From NCBI RefSeq assembly GCF_003315595.1, contig NZ_QNQU01000008.1, positions 62,001 through 126,000 of the forward strand: 64,000 nt of DNA, written 5' to 3'. The position numbers were made by a program, and so were the translations under genes. Source of the DNA: Pedobacter miscanthi. GTDB lineage: Bacteria; Bacteroidota; Bacteroidia; Sphingobacteriales; Sphingobacteriaceae. Positions 24,804-34,398 of the stretch are shown piece by piece. Position 1 is the stretch's first letter. Each line of letters starts with the position of its first letter. The notes under the pieces were generated by a model. The model saw nothing but the letters and a program-made list of their open reading frames with translations, was not told the origin of the DNA and made no database searches.

Positions 24804-26864
24804 ATGAGCAATAAGAAGATCCCCTTTTTAAACCGTGAAATTAGCTGGCTTTACTTTAACGACCGTGTATTGCAGGAAGCTGCCGATGAAACGGTGCCGC
24901 TGATTGAACGGATTAAATTTCTATCCATATTTTCTTCAAATTTAGAGGAGTTTTACCGCGTTAGGGTAGCTACCATGAGCAGGCTAACCAACCTGAACGA
25001 TAAAGCAAAGGCACTTTTGGGATTTAATCCAAAAAAAATCCTTAACGAGATTAAAAATATTGTGGTAAAGCAGGAAAGAAAATTCGATCAGCTTTTTCAG
25101 GCCACTTTAATCAATGAACTTGCACAGAACAGGATTTTTATTTTAAATGATACGCAGCTGAACGTAAGCAGGGGCGAATTTGTTAAAAACCATTTCAGGG
25201 ACAAGATTTTATCCAACCTGGTTCCGATTATGCTGGATATGGATAAACCCTTTCCGGAGTTGAAAGACAGGTATCTGTATTTTTTTGTAAAACTTTCAAA
25301 AAAGGATACTAAAGTAAGGGAAAAGTATGCAATTATAGAGATTCCGCCTAATTTACCACGGTTTTTAGTGCTTCCTGAAACAAACGACCTTAAATTTATC
25401 ATTCTTGCCGAAGATATTATCAGATATTGTTTAGATGATATTTTTTACGTTTTTACCTACGACAATTTAGAAGCTTATTCGATACAGCTTACGCGGGATG
25501 CGGAGCTGGATATTGATAAAAATATCAATGATAAATTTATTGAGGACTTAAAAAACAGTCTGGAGAAACGCAAAAAGGGAAAGCCGATGCGTTTGCTTTA
25601 CGATTCGGCTATGCCTTTAAATATGCTTACCGTTTTGGTAAACAAACTTAAACTGGAAGCAGAAAGCCTGATTCCCGGTAACCGTTACCATAAATTTGGC
25701 GATTTTATTGCTTTCCCGAATGTGGGTAAAAAGGAACTTGAGTATGCGCCGAATGTGCCGCTTAAGGTGCACGATCTGCACCGCACGCAGAGTATGTTTG
25801 CCAGAGTTGCACAACGCGATTACCTGGTTAACCTGCCTTACCAATCGTACGACTACATTATTTTATTCCTGCGTGAGGCAGCAATAGATCCGAAAGTTAC
25901 CGAAATTCAGATTACGCTATACCGTTTGGCCGAAAATTCGAAAGTCATCAATGCTTTGATCAATGCGGCTAAAAATGGTAAAGCCGTTTCAGTTTTGTTG
26001 GAACTTAAAGCCCGTTTTGATGAGCAGGCCAATATTTTCTGGACAACCCGCTTGATGGAAGAAGGGGTGAAGGTAAATTATGGTTTAACCGATTATAAAG
26101 TACACTCGAAAATCTGTTTGGTTAAACGGATCGAAAAAGAAAAACCAGTTTATTACGCTAATTTAGCAACAGGTAACTTTAACGAAAAAACCGCTGGCTT
26201 ATATTGCGATCATAGTATTTTTACTGCCAAAAAGGAGATTACGAACGATCTGGTCAAACTTTTTGACGCTTTGAGCAAACGTACAGTAACCAAAGGATTT
26301 AAACATCTGATTGTTTCGCCTTTAGAAAGCCGTTCGAAACTGGTTAATTTTATTAACCGCGAAATCAGGAATGCAAAGCAGGGTAAATTAGCTTATATCA
26401 TGCTGAAAGTAAATAGTTTGGCAGATGAAGGTATTATTTCTAAACTTTACGACGCAAGTAATGCCGGGGTTAAAATCCAGCTGATTATCCGTGGTATCTG
26501 TTGTTTGGTGCCTGGGGTAAAAGGCTTTAGCGAAAACATTACGGCCATTAGCATTATTGATAAGTTTTTGGAGCACGCCAGGGTTTATATTTTTGGCAAC
26601 AACGGTAAAAATGATATGTACCTTTCCTCAGCTGATTTAATGAGCCGGAATTTCGAACACCGTGTTGAGGTGGGATTCCCGGTTCTGGACAAGGATGTGA
26701 AACAGGAAATACAGGATATTATCGATCTGCAACTGCAGGATAATACAAAATCAAGGCAAATCAATCCTTTAAACAATAATAAGTACCATAAAAATAGATT
26801 AAGTAAAAAGATAAGGGCACAGGTAGACATCTACAACTATTTAAAAACCAAGCATCAATCATAA
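24804..26864 (+). CDS. ppk1: Polyphosphate kinase 1
   Basis: Reversibly polymerises the ATP gamma-phosphate into inorganic polyphosphate. 686 residues, normal for PPK1. The N-terminal domain starts FLNREISWLYFNDRVLQEA. The phospholipase-D-like catalytic domains carry the autophosphorylated His near 434 (YKVHSKICLV) and the second His near 591 (LEHARVYIFG). NLATGNFNEKTA and SADLMSRNFEHRVEVGFPV are further signatures. It overlaps ppx by one base (TAATG), so the two are translationally coupled. A terminator-like hairpin sits just upstream of the start. Confidence 0.96.
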   Translation: MSNKKIPFLNREISWLYFNDRVLQEAADETVPLIERIKFLSIFSSNLEEFYRVRVATMSRLTNLNDKAKALLGFNPKKILNEIKNIVVKQERKFDQLFQATLINELAQNRIFILNDTQLNVSRGEFVKNHFRDKILSNLVPIMLDMDKPFPELKDRYLYFFVKLSKKDTKVREKYAIIEIPPNLPRFLVLPETNDLKFIILAEDIIRYCLDDIFYVFTYDNLEAYSIQLTRDAELDIDKNINDKFIEDLKNSLEKRKKGKPMRLLYDSAMPLNMLTVLVNKLKLEAESLIPGNRYHKFGDFIAFPNVGKKELEYAPNVPLKVHDLHRTQSMFARVAQRDYLVNLPYQSYDYIILFLREAAIDPKVTEIQITLYRLAENSKVINALINAAKNGKAVSVLLELKARFDEQANIFWTTRLMEEGVKVNYGLTDYKVHSKICLVKRIEKEKPVYYANLATGNFNEKTAGLYCDHSIFTAKKEITNDLVKLFDALSKRTVTKGFKHLIVSPLESRSKLVNFINREIRNAKQGKLAYIMLKVNSLADEGIISKLYDASNAGVKIQLIIRGICCLVPGVKGFSENITAISIIDKFLEHARVYIFGNNGKNDMYLSSADLMSRNFEHRVEVGFPVLDKDVKQEIQDIIDLQLQDNTKSRQINPLNNNKYHKNRLSKKIRAQVDIYNYLKTKHQS

Positions 26865-27745
26865 TGTTAAGATACGCAGCTATAGATATCGGTTCGAACG
26901 CGGTGAGGTTACTCATTGCCGATATCAGCAAACAGGACGGAAAATATAAATACAAAAAAAATACGTTAATCCGTGTGCCATTGCGCTTGGGCGATGATGC
27001 ATTTTTAGATCAGCACATCTCAGAGAAAAAATCGGCAGACCTGGTTAAAACCATGGCAGCTTTTAAAAACCTGATGGATGTTTACCATGTATCTGAATAT
27101 TTGGCCTGTGCAACTTCTGCAATGCGCGAGGCCCATAACGGACAGGATATTGTAAAACTCATTAAAACAGAAACCAACCTTACGTTAGAGATTATCGAGG
27201 GACAAAGGGAGGCAAATATCATCTATGCCAACCATATCGAAGAAGAACTCGACGAAAATAAAACTTACCTGTATATTGATGTGGGTGGAGGTAGTACCGA
27301 ACTTTCTGTTTTTGTGAAAGGTGCGCCAGAAGCTTCCAGGTCATTCAATATTGGTACCATCAGGATGCTGGATAACCAGGACAAGGAAGAAACCTGGGAA
27401 GAAATGAAAGACTGGGTAAAAGAGCATACTAAAGCTTATAAACACCTTGCTGGCATTGGTACCGGAGGTAACATCAATAAACTTTTCCGCATGTCGGACG
27501 AGAAAGAAAACGCGCCTTTATCGTTGCAGAAATTAAATTCGATGTATAATAAGCTCACCAGTTATTCCTTAAAAGAACGCATCAATACATTGGGTTTAAA
27601 CCCCGATCGTGCGGATGTAATTATCCCGGCCTGCGAAATTTACCTTACCCTAATGAAATGGACAGGTATTAAACAGATTTATGTGCCTAAAGTAGGTATG
27701 GCCGATGGGATTATTAAGTTATTAATTGAGGAGAAGTTGGATTAA
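26864..27745 (+). CDS. ppx: Ppx/GppA-family exopolyphosphatase
   Basis: 293 residues of the ASKHA fold: AAIDIGSNAVRLLIADIS at the N-terminus, YIDVGGGSTELSVF near 140, and AGIGTGGNINKL near 193. It hydrolyses terminal phosphate from polyphosphate or pppGpp. It is the short form without the C-terminal HD domain of E. coli Ppx (about 510 residues). Overlap with the ppk1 stop suggests a fixed ratio of synthesis and breakdown. Confidence 0.93.
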   Translation: MLRYAAIDIGSNAVRLLIADISKQDGKYKYKKNTLIRVPLRLGDDAFLDQHISEKKSADLVKTMAAFKNLMDVYHVSEYLACATSAMREAHNGQDIVKLIKTETNLTLEIIEGQREANIIYANHIEEELDENKTYLYIDVGGGSTELSVFVKGAPEASRSFNIGTIRMLDNQDKEETWEEMKDWVKEHTKAYKHLAGIGTGGNINKLFRMSDEKENAPLSLQKLNSMYNKLTSYSLKERINTLGLNPDRADVIIPACEIYLTLMKWTGIKQIYVPKVGMADGIIKLLIEEKLD

Positions 27746-27775
27746 GGTAATTCCCGGGCTACCACTCCCGCTAAA

Positions 27776-27873
27776 CGTCATTTCGACCGCAGTGGAGAAA
27801 TCTATGTTTGGAATTGTTACCTAGGTAGATTTCTCTCCCGAATATTCGGGACTGCACTCCAGTCGAAATGACG
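27776..27873. repeat. CGTCATyTCGA palindromic element, 98 bp
   Basis: It starts CGTCATTTCGACCGCAGTGG and ends GCACTCCAGTCGAAATGACG, with CCCGAATATTCGGG as an internal hairpin. Between convergent ppx and the DUF5655 gene. Confidence 0.8.
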
Positions 27874-27916
27874 GATGGTGTGGATCTTTTTTGGAAAACC
27901 ATTGCGGCACAATATA

Positions 27917-27972
27917 GACCCTGAAATAAATTTACTACGTAGCTTTCCGCTCCGCTTCAGGTCAGGGTGACG
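27917..27972. repeat. GACCCTGAAA repeat interrupted by about 30 bases, overlapping a stop codon
   Basis: GACCCTGAAATAAATTT then ACTACGTAGCTTTCCG... then CAGGGTGACG. The uninterrupted unit is seen at 58858. The right end encodes the last codons (TSP) and TGA of the DUF5655 gene at 27962. Confidence 0.55.
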
Positions 27973-28330
27973 TATTTTGTTTTATCGCCAGCCTCAAAAA
28001 ACTTTTCACTTCTTCATTTATATCTTCAGGAAAGAAAATCCTTAAATGATGGTTAAACTGGCTGGTTCCGGGTACCTGTGCAATTTTGGTGAAGCACAGG
28101 TTATCTTCGTAAGCCTGATTGAAAGGAATAACGATATGTACATAATTTTTGCCTAGTTGCGTCACGTATGCGAAAGTGATTTTGGATTCGATAGCAATCA
28201 TCGATTTGGTAGCGCGAAGCTTAATTTCACCCATTTCTGCCAATTGCTCCATAAAAAAACGGAACAACCCTAAAGTATGTTCCGTTTTCCCGTTTAAAAA
28301 GTCTGACAAATGTTTTTCTTCAGACATCAT
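27962..28330 (-). CDS. DUF5655 domain protein
   Basis: 122 residues, cytoplasmic, of a small conserved family (DUF5655) of unknown function: SDFLNGKTEHTLGLFRFFME, then TKSMIAIESKITFAYVTQLG and HLRIFFPEDINEEVKSFLRL. Start may be M1 or M2. It follows pgl by 5 bases and so belongs to the pentose-phosphate operon. Its stop codon lies inside a dispersed repeat (27917-27972), suggesting that the repeat altered its C-terminus. Confidence 0.8.
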   Translation of the reverse strand: MMSEEKHLSDFLNGKTEHTLGLFRFFMEQLAEMGEIKLRATKSMIAIESKITFAYVTQLGKNYVHIVIPFNQAYEDNLCFTKIAQVPGTSQFNHHLRIFFPEDINEEVKSFLRLAIKQNTSP

Positions 28331-28335
28331 TCTTT

Positions 28336-29061
28336 TTAATCTTCTAATAATTTTGTCGCTGCTTCATCGGTAAACCATGTTAACTTACCATCAATCGGAT
28401 CGATTAACTGAGAAGGGTATAAATCAACATTTTTTTCTGTATCGCCAATCACATGTTTTAATGCTTCTGCTTTGTTCTCCCCAAAAACCAGAAAGGCTAC
28501 ATTTTCTGCTTTGTTGATCAACGGAGCAGTAAAACTGATGCGGTAAGTATCCAGTTTCTCTACATAAACCGAAGCTACATTTACTTCCTCATCCTTAACC
28601 AAAGTAGTATGTGGGAAAATTGAAGCGGTATGTGCATCATCTCCCATACCTAAAAGGATCAGGTCGAATACAATATCTTCGCCTTTAAAATGTGCATCAA
28701 TGGCTTTTTTATATTCAATCGCTGCTTTTTCGGGCGCTAAAGTGGTATCTACATAAAAAATGTGATCTTCTTTAATGCCGAGCGGATCTAATATGGCTTT
28801 TTTGGCCATTAAACCATTGTAATTATCATCAGTGGCCGGAACGTTACGCTCATCGCCAAAAAAGAAATATACTTTCTCCCAGTCAATACGGTGTTCGCCT
28901 TCTGTAGCCAGGTAATGGTAAAGTGCTTTAGGAGAACTGCCACCGGTAAGTACAAAGTTGAAACGGTCGTTTTGTTCGATAGACATTTCTGCAATTTTGA
29001 TTACATAATCTGCCAGATCCTGGTTAAGTTCTTCTAATGTTTTATATATGAGTAGATTCAT
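28336..29061 (-). CDS. pgl: 6-phosphogluconolactonase
   Basis: 241 residues of the DevB/NagB-like lactonase family, hydrolysing 6-phosphogluconolactone in the second step of the oxidative pentose phosphate pathway. Signatures: FVLTGGSSPKALYHYLA near 37, VYFFFGDERNVPATDDNYN near 65 and LILLGMGDDAHTASIFPHT near 135. It follows zwf (107-base spacer with a palindromic repeat) and is 5 bases before the DUF5655 gene. Confidence 0.94.
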   Translation of the reverse strand: MNLLIYKTLEELNQDLADYVIKIAEMSIEQNDRFNFVLTGGSSPKALYHYLATEGEHRIDWEKVYFFFGDERNVPATDDNYNGLMAKKAILDPLGIKEDHIFYVDTTLAPEKAAIEYKKAIDAHFKGEDIVFDLILLGMGDDAHTASIFPHTTLVKDEEVNVASVYVEKLDTYRISFTAPLINKAENVAFLVFGENKAEALKHVIGDTEKNVDLYPSQLIDPIDGKLTWFTDEAATKLLED

Positions 29062-29075
29062 GCTAATATATTAAT

Positions 29076-29160
29076 CGTCATTGCGAGGAACGAAGCAATC
29101 CTACAACGGTCGCTATTCGAAACCTATTGATTTAAGATGGCTTCGTACCTCGCAATGACG
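29076..29160. repeat. CGTCATTGCGAGG palindromic element, 85 bp
   Basis: CGTCATTGCGAGGAACGAAG and GGCTTCGTACCTCGCAATGA then CG are inverted ends around an AT-rich middle. It is distinct from the TCGA-ended family. Located between zwf and pgl inside the operon. Confidence 0.75.
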
Positions 29161-29168
29161 GATGAGTT

Positions 29169-30683
29169 TTATTCTTTATTTTTTAATGGCAAATTAAACC
29201 AGTGGAAACCATCTCTGGCAATTAATGCTTCGGCTTCTTCCGGTCCCCAGCTATCTGCAGGGTAGTTAGGGAAGTTGATTGATTTTTTGCTTTCCCAGGT
29301 ATTCAGGATTGGCATTACCAGTTCCCATGCCGCTTCTACCTGATCGCCGCGCATAAACAAGGTCTGGTCGCCCATCATCGCATCAAGTAATAAAGTTTCG
29401 TAAGCTTCGGGGGTATCGCCCTCGTAGGTTCCCTTATAATCGAAAACCATATCAACCGGGTTTAATACCATATCCAAACCAGGTCTTTTGGCCTGAACCT
29501 GCATACGGATACTCATTTCGGGCTGGATACTGATTACCAACCTGTTCTGCTGCCAATTTTCGGTTACACCTGAAGAGAAAATCTGGTGCGGCACATCTCT
29601 GAATTGGATGGTGATTAACGATGAAGTTTGGTTTAAACGTTTTCCTGTTCTTAAATAGAAAGGAATGCCCTGCCATCTCCAGTTATCAATGTGGAATTTA
29701 ACAGCAGCAAAAGTTTCGGTATTTGAATGTGGATCCACACCTTTTTCCTGACGGTATCCGGGAACTTCTTTACCTTCAACCCAGCCTTTGCTGTACTGAC
29801 CGCGAACAGTGTGGAAACGGATATCTTCAGCAGAAAAAGGACGCATAGCCTTTAAAACTTCTACTTTACGGTTCCTGATTTCATCGGCATCGAAATTGAT
29901 CGGTGCTTCCATACCTATTAAACAAAGCAATTGCAACAGGTGATTCTGGATCATATCCCTCAAAGCACCCGAACCTTCGTAATAACCGCCACGATCGCCA
30001 ACGCCCAGCTGCTCCGTTACCGAAATCTGAACGTGATCGATGTACGATCTGTTCCATAATGGTTCGAAAAGGGCATTTGCAAAACGGAAAGCCATCATAT
30101 TCTGAACAGTTTCTTTACCTAAATAATGGTCTATACGGTAAATCTGTTTCTCGGTAAAAATAGTTGCCAGTAAAGCATTAAGTTCTTTTGCCGATTCTAA
30201 ATCGTGTCCGAAAGGTTTCTCGATCACGATACGGCTGTTATCCTCATCCTGCGTTAGTTTGTATTTTTGTAAACACTCTGCAATGATAGGGAAGAAGTTT
30301 GGTGCTACAGCCAGGTAGAAAATTACCTGCGTGCCCGGGCCAAATTCTTTCTGATATTTTTCTACGGCTGCTTTAAGGTTTTCGAAAGTTTTTGGCTGTG
30401 CAAAATCAGTAGGGCAATAATGCATGGTACCTGCAAAATTATCCCATTTTTCTTTCTTTACTTTTCCACTGCGCGAAAACTGGTTTACGGCATCTTCTAA
30501 AGCAGCTTTGTAACTATCGTCGGTAAATTCGGTTCTGCCCGTACCAATTACTGCAAACTTATTTGGCATGTAACCCTCTATAAATAAGTTATATAGGGCA
30601 GGTGCTAGTTTTCTTTTGTTCAAATCACCTGTTCCACCAAATATTACAAAAATGGTAGGGTTTAATGCGGTTTTGCTTTTCAT
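29169..30683 (-). CDS. zwf: Glucose-6-phosphate 1-dehydrogenase
   Basis: Oxidises glucose-6-phosphate to 6-phosphogluconolactone, producing NADPH. From the ATG at 30683 it has 504 residues; the frame extends to a TTG at 30707 but MKSKTALNPTIFVIFGGTGD is the natural beginning, with the nucleotide-binding GGTGDLNKRKL. The active-site signature RIDHYLGKETVQNMMAFRFA is present near residue 195. It begins 29 bases after gnd. Part of ppgK-gnd-zwf-pgl-DUF5655. Confidence 0.96.
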   Translation of the reverse strand: MKSKTALNPTIFVIFGGTGDLNKRKLAPALYNLFIEGYMPNKFAVIGTGRTEFTDDSYKAALEDAVNQFSRSGKVKKEKWDNFAGTMHYCPTDFAQPKTFENLKAAVEKYQKEFGPGTQVIFYLAVAPNFFPIIAECLQKYKLTQDEDNSRIVIEKPFGHDLESAKELNALLATIFTEKQIYRIDHYLGKETVQNMMAFRFANALFEPLWNRSYIDHVQISVTEQLGVGDRGGYYEGSGALRDMIQNHLLQLLCLIGMEAPINFDADEIRNRKVEVLKAMRPFSAEDIRFHTVRGQYSKGWVEGKEVPGYRQEKGVDPHSNTETFAAVKFHIDNWRWQGIPFYLRTGKRLNQTSSLITIQFRDVPHQIFSSGVTENWQQNRLVISIQPEMSIRMQVQAKRPGLDMVLNPVDMVFDYKGTYEGDTPEAYETLLLDAMMGDQTLFMRGDQVEAAWELVMPILNTWESKKSINFPNYPADSWGPEEAEALIARDGFHWFNLPLKNKE

Positions 30684-30712
30684 TTTATCTTGTTGTTCGT
30701 GAATCAAATGGG

Positions 30713-32128
30713 TTATGATAATTTATTCCAATCGGCATGGAAAACGCCTTCTTTATCAATACGCTCAAAAGTATGCGCACCGAAGAAATCTCTTTGGGCC
30801 TGGATCAGGTTAGAAGGCATTCTGCCGGTAGTAATGGTATCGAAATAGGTTAGGGTAGATGCAAAAGCCGGACTACCTAAGCCCGAAGCGATAGCTGCAC
30901 CAATGGTTTTACGTGTGCCTGCCAAAGTGCCTTTAATGATGTTCTGGATATTTGCATCACCAAATAAGTGCTCTAAAGCATTGTTTTTTTCGTATGCCTG
31001 ATAAATATCTTCGAGGAATTTAGCCCTGATGATACAGCCACCACGCCAGATTTTAGCAATTTCCTGCAGTTGCAGATCGTATTTATATTCTTTTGAGGCC
31101 TGTACCAATAAATGCATGCCCTGTGCATAAGCACTGATCATCGCGAAGTAAAAAGCATCTTCCAGTTCTTCAACTGTTACATCGATTTTAGTATCTTTTT
31201 TCCCAAAAGCCTCTTCCAATGAAACCCTTAGTGTTTTAAATTTAGATAAATCGCGGTTAGAAACAGCTTCGTTAATGGTTGGGATTGGCAATTGAAGTTC
31301 CATTGAAACTTCTGACGTCCATTTTCCGGTACCTTTTGAGCGGGCTTCGTCTTTAATCTGGTCTAAAAGATCATTCTGGGTTTCGGTATCTTTAAACAGG
31401 AAGATTTCGGCAGTAATTTCCAACAGGAATGACTGCAACCTGCCTTCGTTCCATTTTTTAAATACTTTATAAATCTCATCGTTCGAGTAGCCTAAGCCGT
31501 TTTTAAGGATGCCATAAACTTCGGCAATCAGTTCCATAATGGCATATTCGATACCATTGTGTACCATTTTAACAAAGTGGCCTGAAGCACCCGGGCCGAT
31601 GTAGGTAACGCATGGATCGGTACCCACTTTTGCAGCTACGGCATCGAAAACATCTTTAACTACATTATAGGCCTGTTTATCGCCACCCGGCATCATACTC
31701 GGACCGAAACGTGCACCTTCTTCACCACCAGAAATACCCATTCCGAAGAAATGTAGTCCATCTTTTTCTAATTCATCCACACGGCGGTTGGTATCGGTAA
31801 AGTGTGAGTTACCGCTATCGATAATGATATCGCCTTTGCTTAAAAGCGGTTTTAATTCTGCAATAACACTATCTACAATGGGTCCGGCAGGTACCAGCAG
31901 AATCAGTGTACGGGGCGTTTGTAAACTTGCAATAAAGCTTTCAATATCATCAAACCCTTCTAAATTATGCTTTTTGCCTTCTTCTTCAAGCTTCGAGATC
32001 ATCTTACGGTCTTTATCGTAACCGGTTACAGAGAAACCTTTATCAGCCATGTTTAATAACAGGTTGCGGCCCATTGTGCCTAAACCAATCATCCCCAATT
32101 TATATTTTTTCGAATCGTTATTTGCCAT
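30713..32128 (-). CDS. gnd: 6-phosphogluconate dehydrogenase, decarboxylating
   Basis: 471 residues, the usual length. It converts 6-phosphogluconate to ribulose-5-phosphate with release of CO2 and NADPH. Rossmann motif GLGTMGRNLLLNMADKG near 15, then IIDSGNSHFTDTNRR, GISGGEEGARFGPSMMPGG and HFVKMVHNGIEYAIMELIAE with the catalytic Lys and Asn. Together with zwf and pgl the complete oxidative branch is encoded here. Confidence 0.96.
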   Translation of the reverse strand: MANNDSKKYKLGMIGLGTMGRNLLLNMADKGFSVTGYDKDRKMISKLEEEGKKHNLEGFDDIESFIASLQTPRTLILLVPAGPIVDSVIAELKPLLSKGDIIIDSGNSHFTDTNRRVDELEKDGLHFFGMGISGGEEGARFGPSMMPGGDKQAYNVVKDVFDAVAAKVGTDPCVTYIGPGASGHFVKMVHNGIEYAIMELIAEVYGILKNGLGYSNDEIYKVFKKWNEGRLQSFLLEITAEIFLFKDTETQNDLLDQIKDEARSKGTGKWTSEVSMELQLPIPTINEAVSNRDLSKFKTLRVSLEEAFGKKDTKIDVTVEELEDAFYFAMISAYAQGMHLLVQASKEYKYDLQLQEIAKIWRGGCIIRAKFLEDIYQAYEKNNALEHLFGDANIQNIIKGTLAGTRKTIGAAIASGLGSPAFASTLTYFDTITTGRMPSNLIQAQRDFFGAHTFERIDKEGVFHADWNKLS

Positions 32129-32216
32129 TTTTTATTTTTTAGAATGCACCCAAAATTAGGGTTTACAAATTAATATTGCAGCTATTGTTGTTAAAAGAAT
32201 GTAATAAAAGGTCAAA

Positions 32217-32975
32217 TTATTTTTCAGGTTCAACCGTAAAGATATTGTACTTATCGGCCAGTTTCCAAAGCTTGGCACCACCTTTAATCCCATCCCTGTT
32301 GGTTACGATTTTAATATTACTTTCTAATTTAAAATCGATCTGTTTCGAATTTCCGCCACCTATATATAAGGTATCGTAATTGAAAACCGTTTTATAAATT
32401 TCGATTACTTTTTTTAGCCTTTTGTTCCATCGCTCGGTTCCGATTTTTTCGAAAGCTTTGTTGCCGATATAATCGTCGTAATCTTCTTCCTTGTTGATCG
32501 GAAAGTGTGCAAGTTCTAAATGAGGAAGCAGTTCTCCATCAAATAATAAGGCTGTACCGAAACCTGTACCCACGGTAAACACAATTTCGAAGCCTTTACC
32601 TGCTACTACACCTAAACCCTGCTGATCGGCATCGTTTACCAAACGCACAGGTTTGCCCAGTTCATTTGCCACGCGCTGGGCCAGATCTACATCGGTCCAT
32701 TTGTTTTTGGCCAGGTTAGGGGCCGTTTTTACGATACCGTTTTTTACATAACCGGGAAATCCGATCGATACACGGTTATAATTATCAGGAAAAGGCTTAA
32801 TCAATTCTACAATACCCGTAACAATATCTTTTGGAGTAGCTTCGGGCGGGGTTTTGCTTTTTAAATATTCGGTAAGCATGTTTCCACCTTCATCTAAAAG
32901 AACGGTTTTTATACTGGTACCGCCAATATCGATCGATAATATATTATTGTTTTCAGCTTTTTTCTGTGCAGCCAT
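32217..32975 (-). CDS. ppgK: Polyphosphate-type glucokinase (ROK family)
   Basis: 252 residues. The phosphate-binding motif LSIDIGGTSIKTVLLD near 14 and LVNDADQQGLGV near 117 place it in the ROK superfamily. KTPPEATPKDIVTGIVELI, VSIGFPGYVKNGIVKTAPNL and TVGTGFGTALLFDG align with the polyphosphate glucokinases known from Actinobacteria rather than with ATP-glucokinases, which are longer (about 300 or more) and have the CxCGxxGC zinc motif, absent here. It lies 88 bases upstream of gnd on the same strand. Donor specificity (polyphosphate, ATP or both) needs an assay. Confidence 0.82.
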   Translation of the reverse strand: MAAQKKAENNNILSIDIGGTSIKTVLLDEGGNMLTEYLKSKTPPEATPKDIVTGIVELIKPFPDNYNRVSIGFPGYVKNGIVKTAPNLAKNKWTDVDLAQRVANELGKPVRLVNDADQQGLGVVAGKGFEIVFTVGTGFGTALLFDGELLPHLELAHFPINKEEDYDDYIGNKAFEKIGTERWNKRLKKVIEIYKTVFNYDTLYIGGGNSKQIDFKLESNIKIVTNRDGIKGGAKLWKLADKYNIFTVEPEK

Positions 32976-33139
32976 AATTCTGTATTTATAAATCCGAAGT
33001 TCTACAAATAAATTAAAACCACAAACATAAAATCGATATCGAGGTAATTTATGTGTAATAAAATTATCTACATTGTCTATGTATTTAATAGAATATAATT
33101 ATGTTTGTTTCGTTAACATAAAAAAAGACCACAATTGTT

Positions 33140-34378
33140 ATGACGGTAAATTACCTGGCCTTTGCTATACCAGCATTTTTTATTTTTGTATATATAGAGC
33201 TTAAGATCGCCCAGCATCAAAAAAATGCTAAAATTTTTAAATACGAAAGTACGGTTGCAAATTTTAGTGTTGGCATTGCCGAAAGGTTATTGAACCTTTT
33301 TATTGCTGCCAGTTTTTACCAGGTATACAAATGGGTTTATGCAAATTATGCCATTTTTGATATTTCTGCTAAATGGTATGTGTGGGTTTTGCTCTTGCTC
33401 GCTACCGATTTTGTTTGGTACTGGTACCACAGATTAGGGCATGAGATTAATTTTTTATGGGCTGCGCACATTGTACACCACCAGAGTGAAGAATTTAATT
33501 TATCTGCAGCAGCGCGGATTACTACCATTCAGGCTATTTTTCGCAACGTTTTCTGGTGTGCCTTACCATTAATCGGTTTTCATCCAAACATGATTATTAC
33601 CATTCTTTTAGCCCACGGTGCTTATTCGTTTTTTACGCATACGCAACTGGTAGGCAAACTTGGCTGGCTCGAAAATATATTTATTACACCCTCGCTGCAT
33701 GGGGTTCATCATGCATCGGATGAGAAATATCTCGATAAAAATTATGGCGATGTTTTTGTTTTTTGGGATAAGCTGTTTGGTACCTTCCAAAAAGAGGAAG
33801 AGGCTCCACAGTATGGCTTAACGCATCCCATTAAAAGTTATAGTTTTTTATGGCAGCATTTTCATTATTACCTGGAAATTGGGGAGGCGTACCGACGGGC
33901 GGAAGGTTTTAAAGCAAAATGGAATGCCATATTTGGCAGTCCGGCCTTAATGGACCAGAATATCAGACCAATTCTGGAAGAACGTTACTATCAGAATAAA
34001 AGCCAGCACGAAGCTAAACCCAAACCCAGGTTTAAAATATACTTAAATATCCAGCTGATTATGGTGATAGCCATGCTAACCGGTACTACTATGTTTTACG
34101 GGTACCTAACGCTGGTACATAAAGTGGCTGTAGCAATTTTTATTTTGGTAACGCTGATTAATATCGGTGCATTACTGGAACAACGGAAGTGGATTTACTA
34201 CCTCGAATGTTTCAGATTGATCCTTGTGTTCGGTTATTTTTTCTATACTTTCAATATCATCGAACTTTTAATATTCCCCGTTGTAGGATTGATTATTTTG
34301 GAACGTAATTTTTCTTTGAACAGCTTGTATAAGAAGCATGTGCTCAATATAAATCCAACACAATTAATACATAGGTAA
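33140..34378 (+). CDS. Fatty acid hydroxylase/sterol desaturase-family membrane protein
   Basis: 412 residues with several membrane segments (for example 2-20, 50-66, 80-95 and four or five more after 300). The di-iron histidine motifs are HRLGH near 97-101, HIVHH near 111-115 and HGVHH near 192-196, as in the ERG3/CarS-type hydroxylase superfamily (and alkylglycerol monooxygenase). It probably hydroxylates a lipid or carotenoid; the extended C-terminal membrane region resembles alkylglycerol monooxygenase-like members. Monocistronic, divergent from the ppgK operon. Confidence 0.88.
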   Translation: MTVNYLAFAIPAFFIFVYIELKIAQHQKNAKIFKYESTVANFSVGIAERLLNLFIAASFYQVYKWVYANYAIFDISAKWYVWVLLLLATDFVWYWYHRLGHEINFLWAAHIVHHQSEEFNLSAAARITTIQAIFRNVFWCALPLIGFHPNMIITILLAHGAYSFFTHTQLVGKLGWLENIFITPSLHGVHHASDEKYLDKNYGDVFVFWDKLFGTFQKEEEAPQYGLTHPIKSYSFLWQHFHYYLEIGEAYRRAEGFKAKWNAIFGSPALMDQNIRPILEERYYQNKSQHEAKPKPRFKIYLNIQLIMVIAMLTGTTMFYGYLTLVHKVAVAIFILVTLINIGALLEQRKWIYYLECFRLILVFGYFFYTFNIIELLIFPVVGLIILERNFSLNSLYKKHVLNINPTQLIHR

Positions 34379-34398
34379 CTTAAAGGCAAAGTTTGCTT

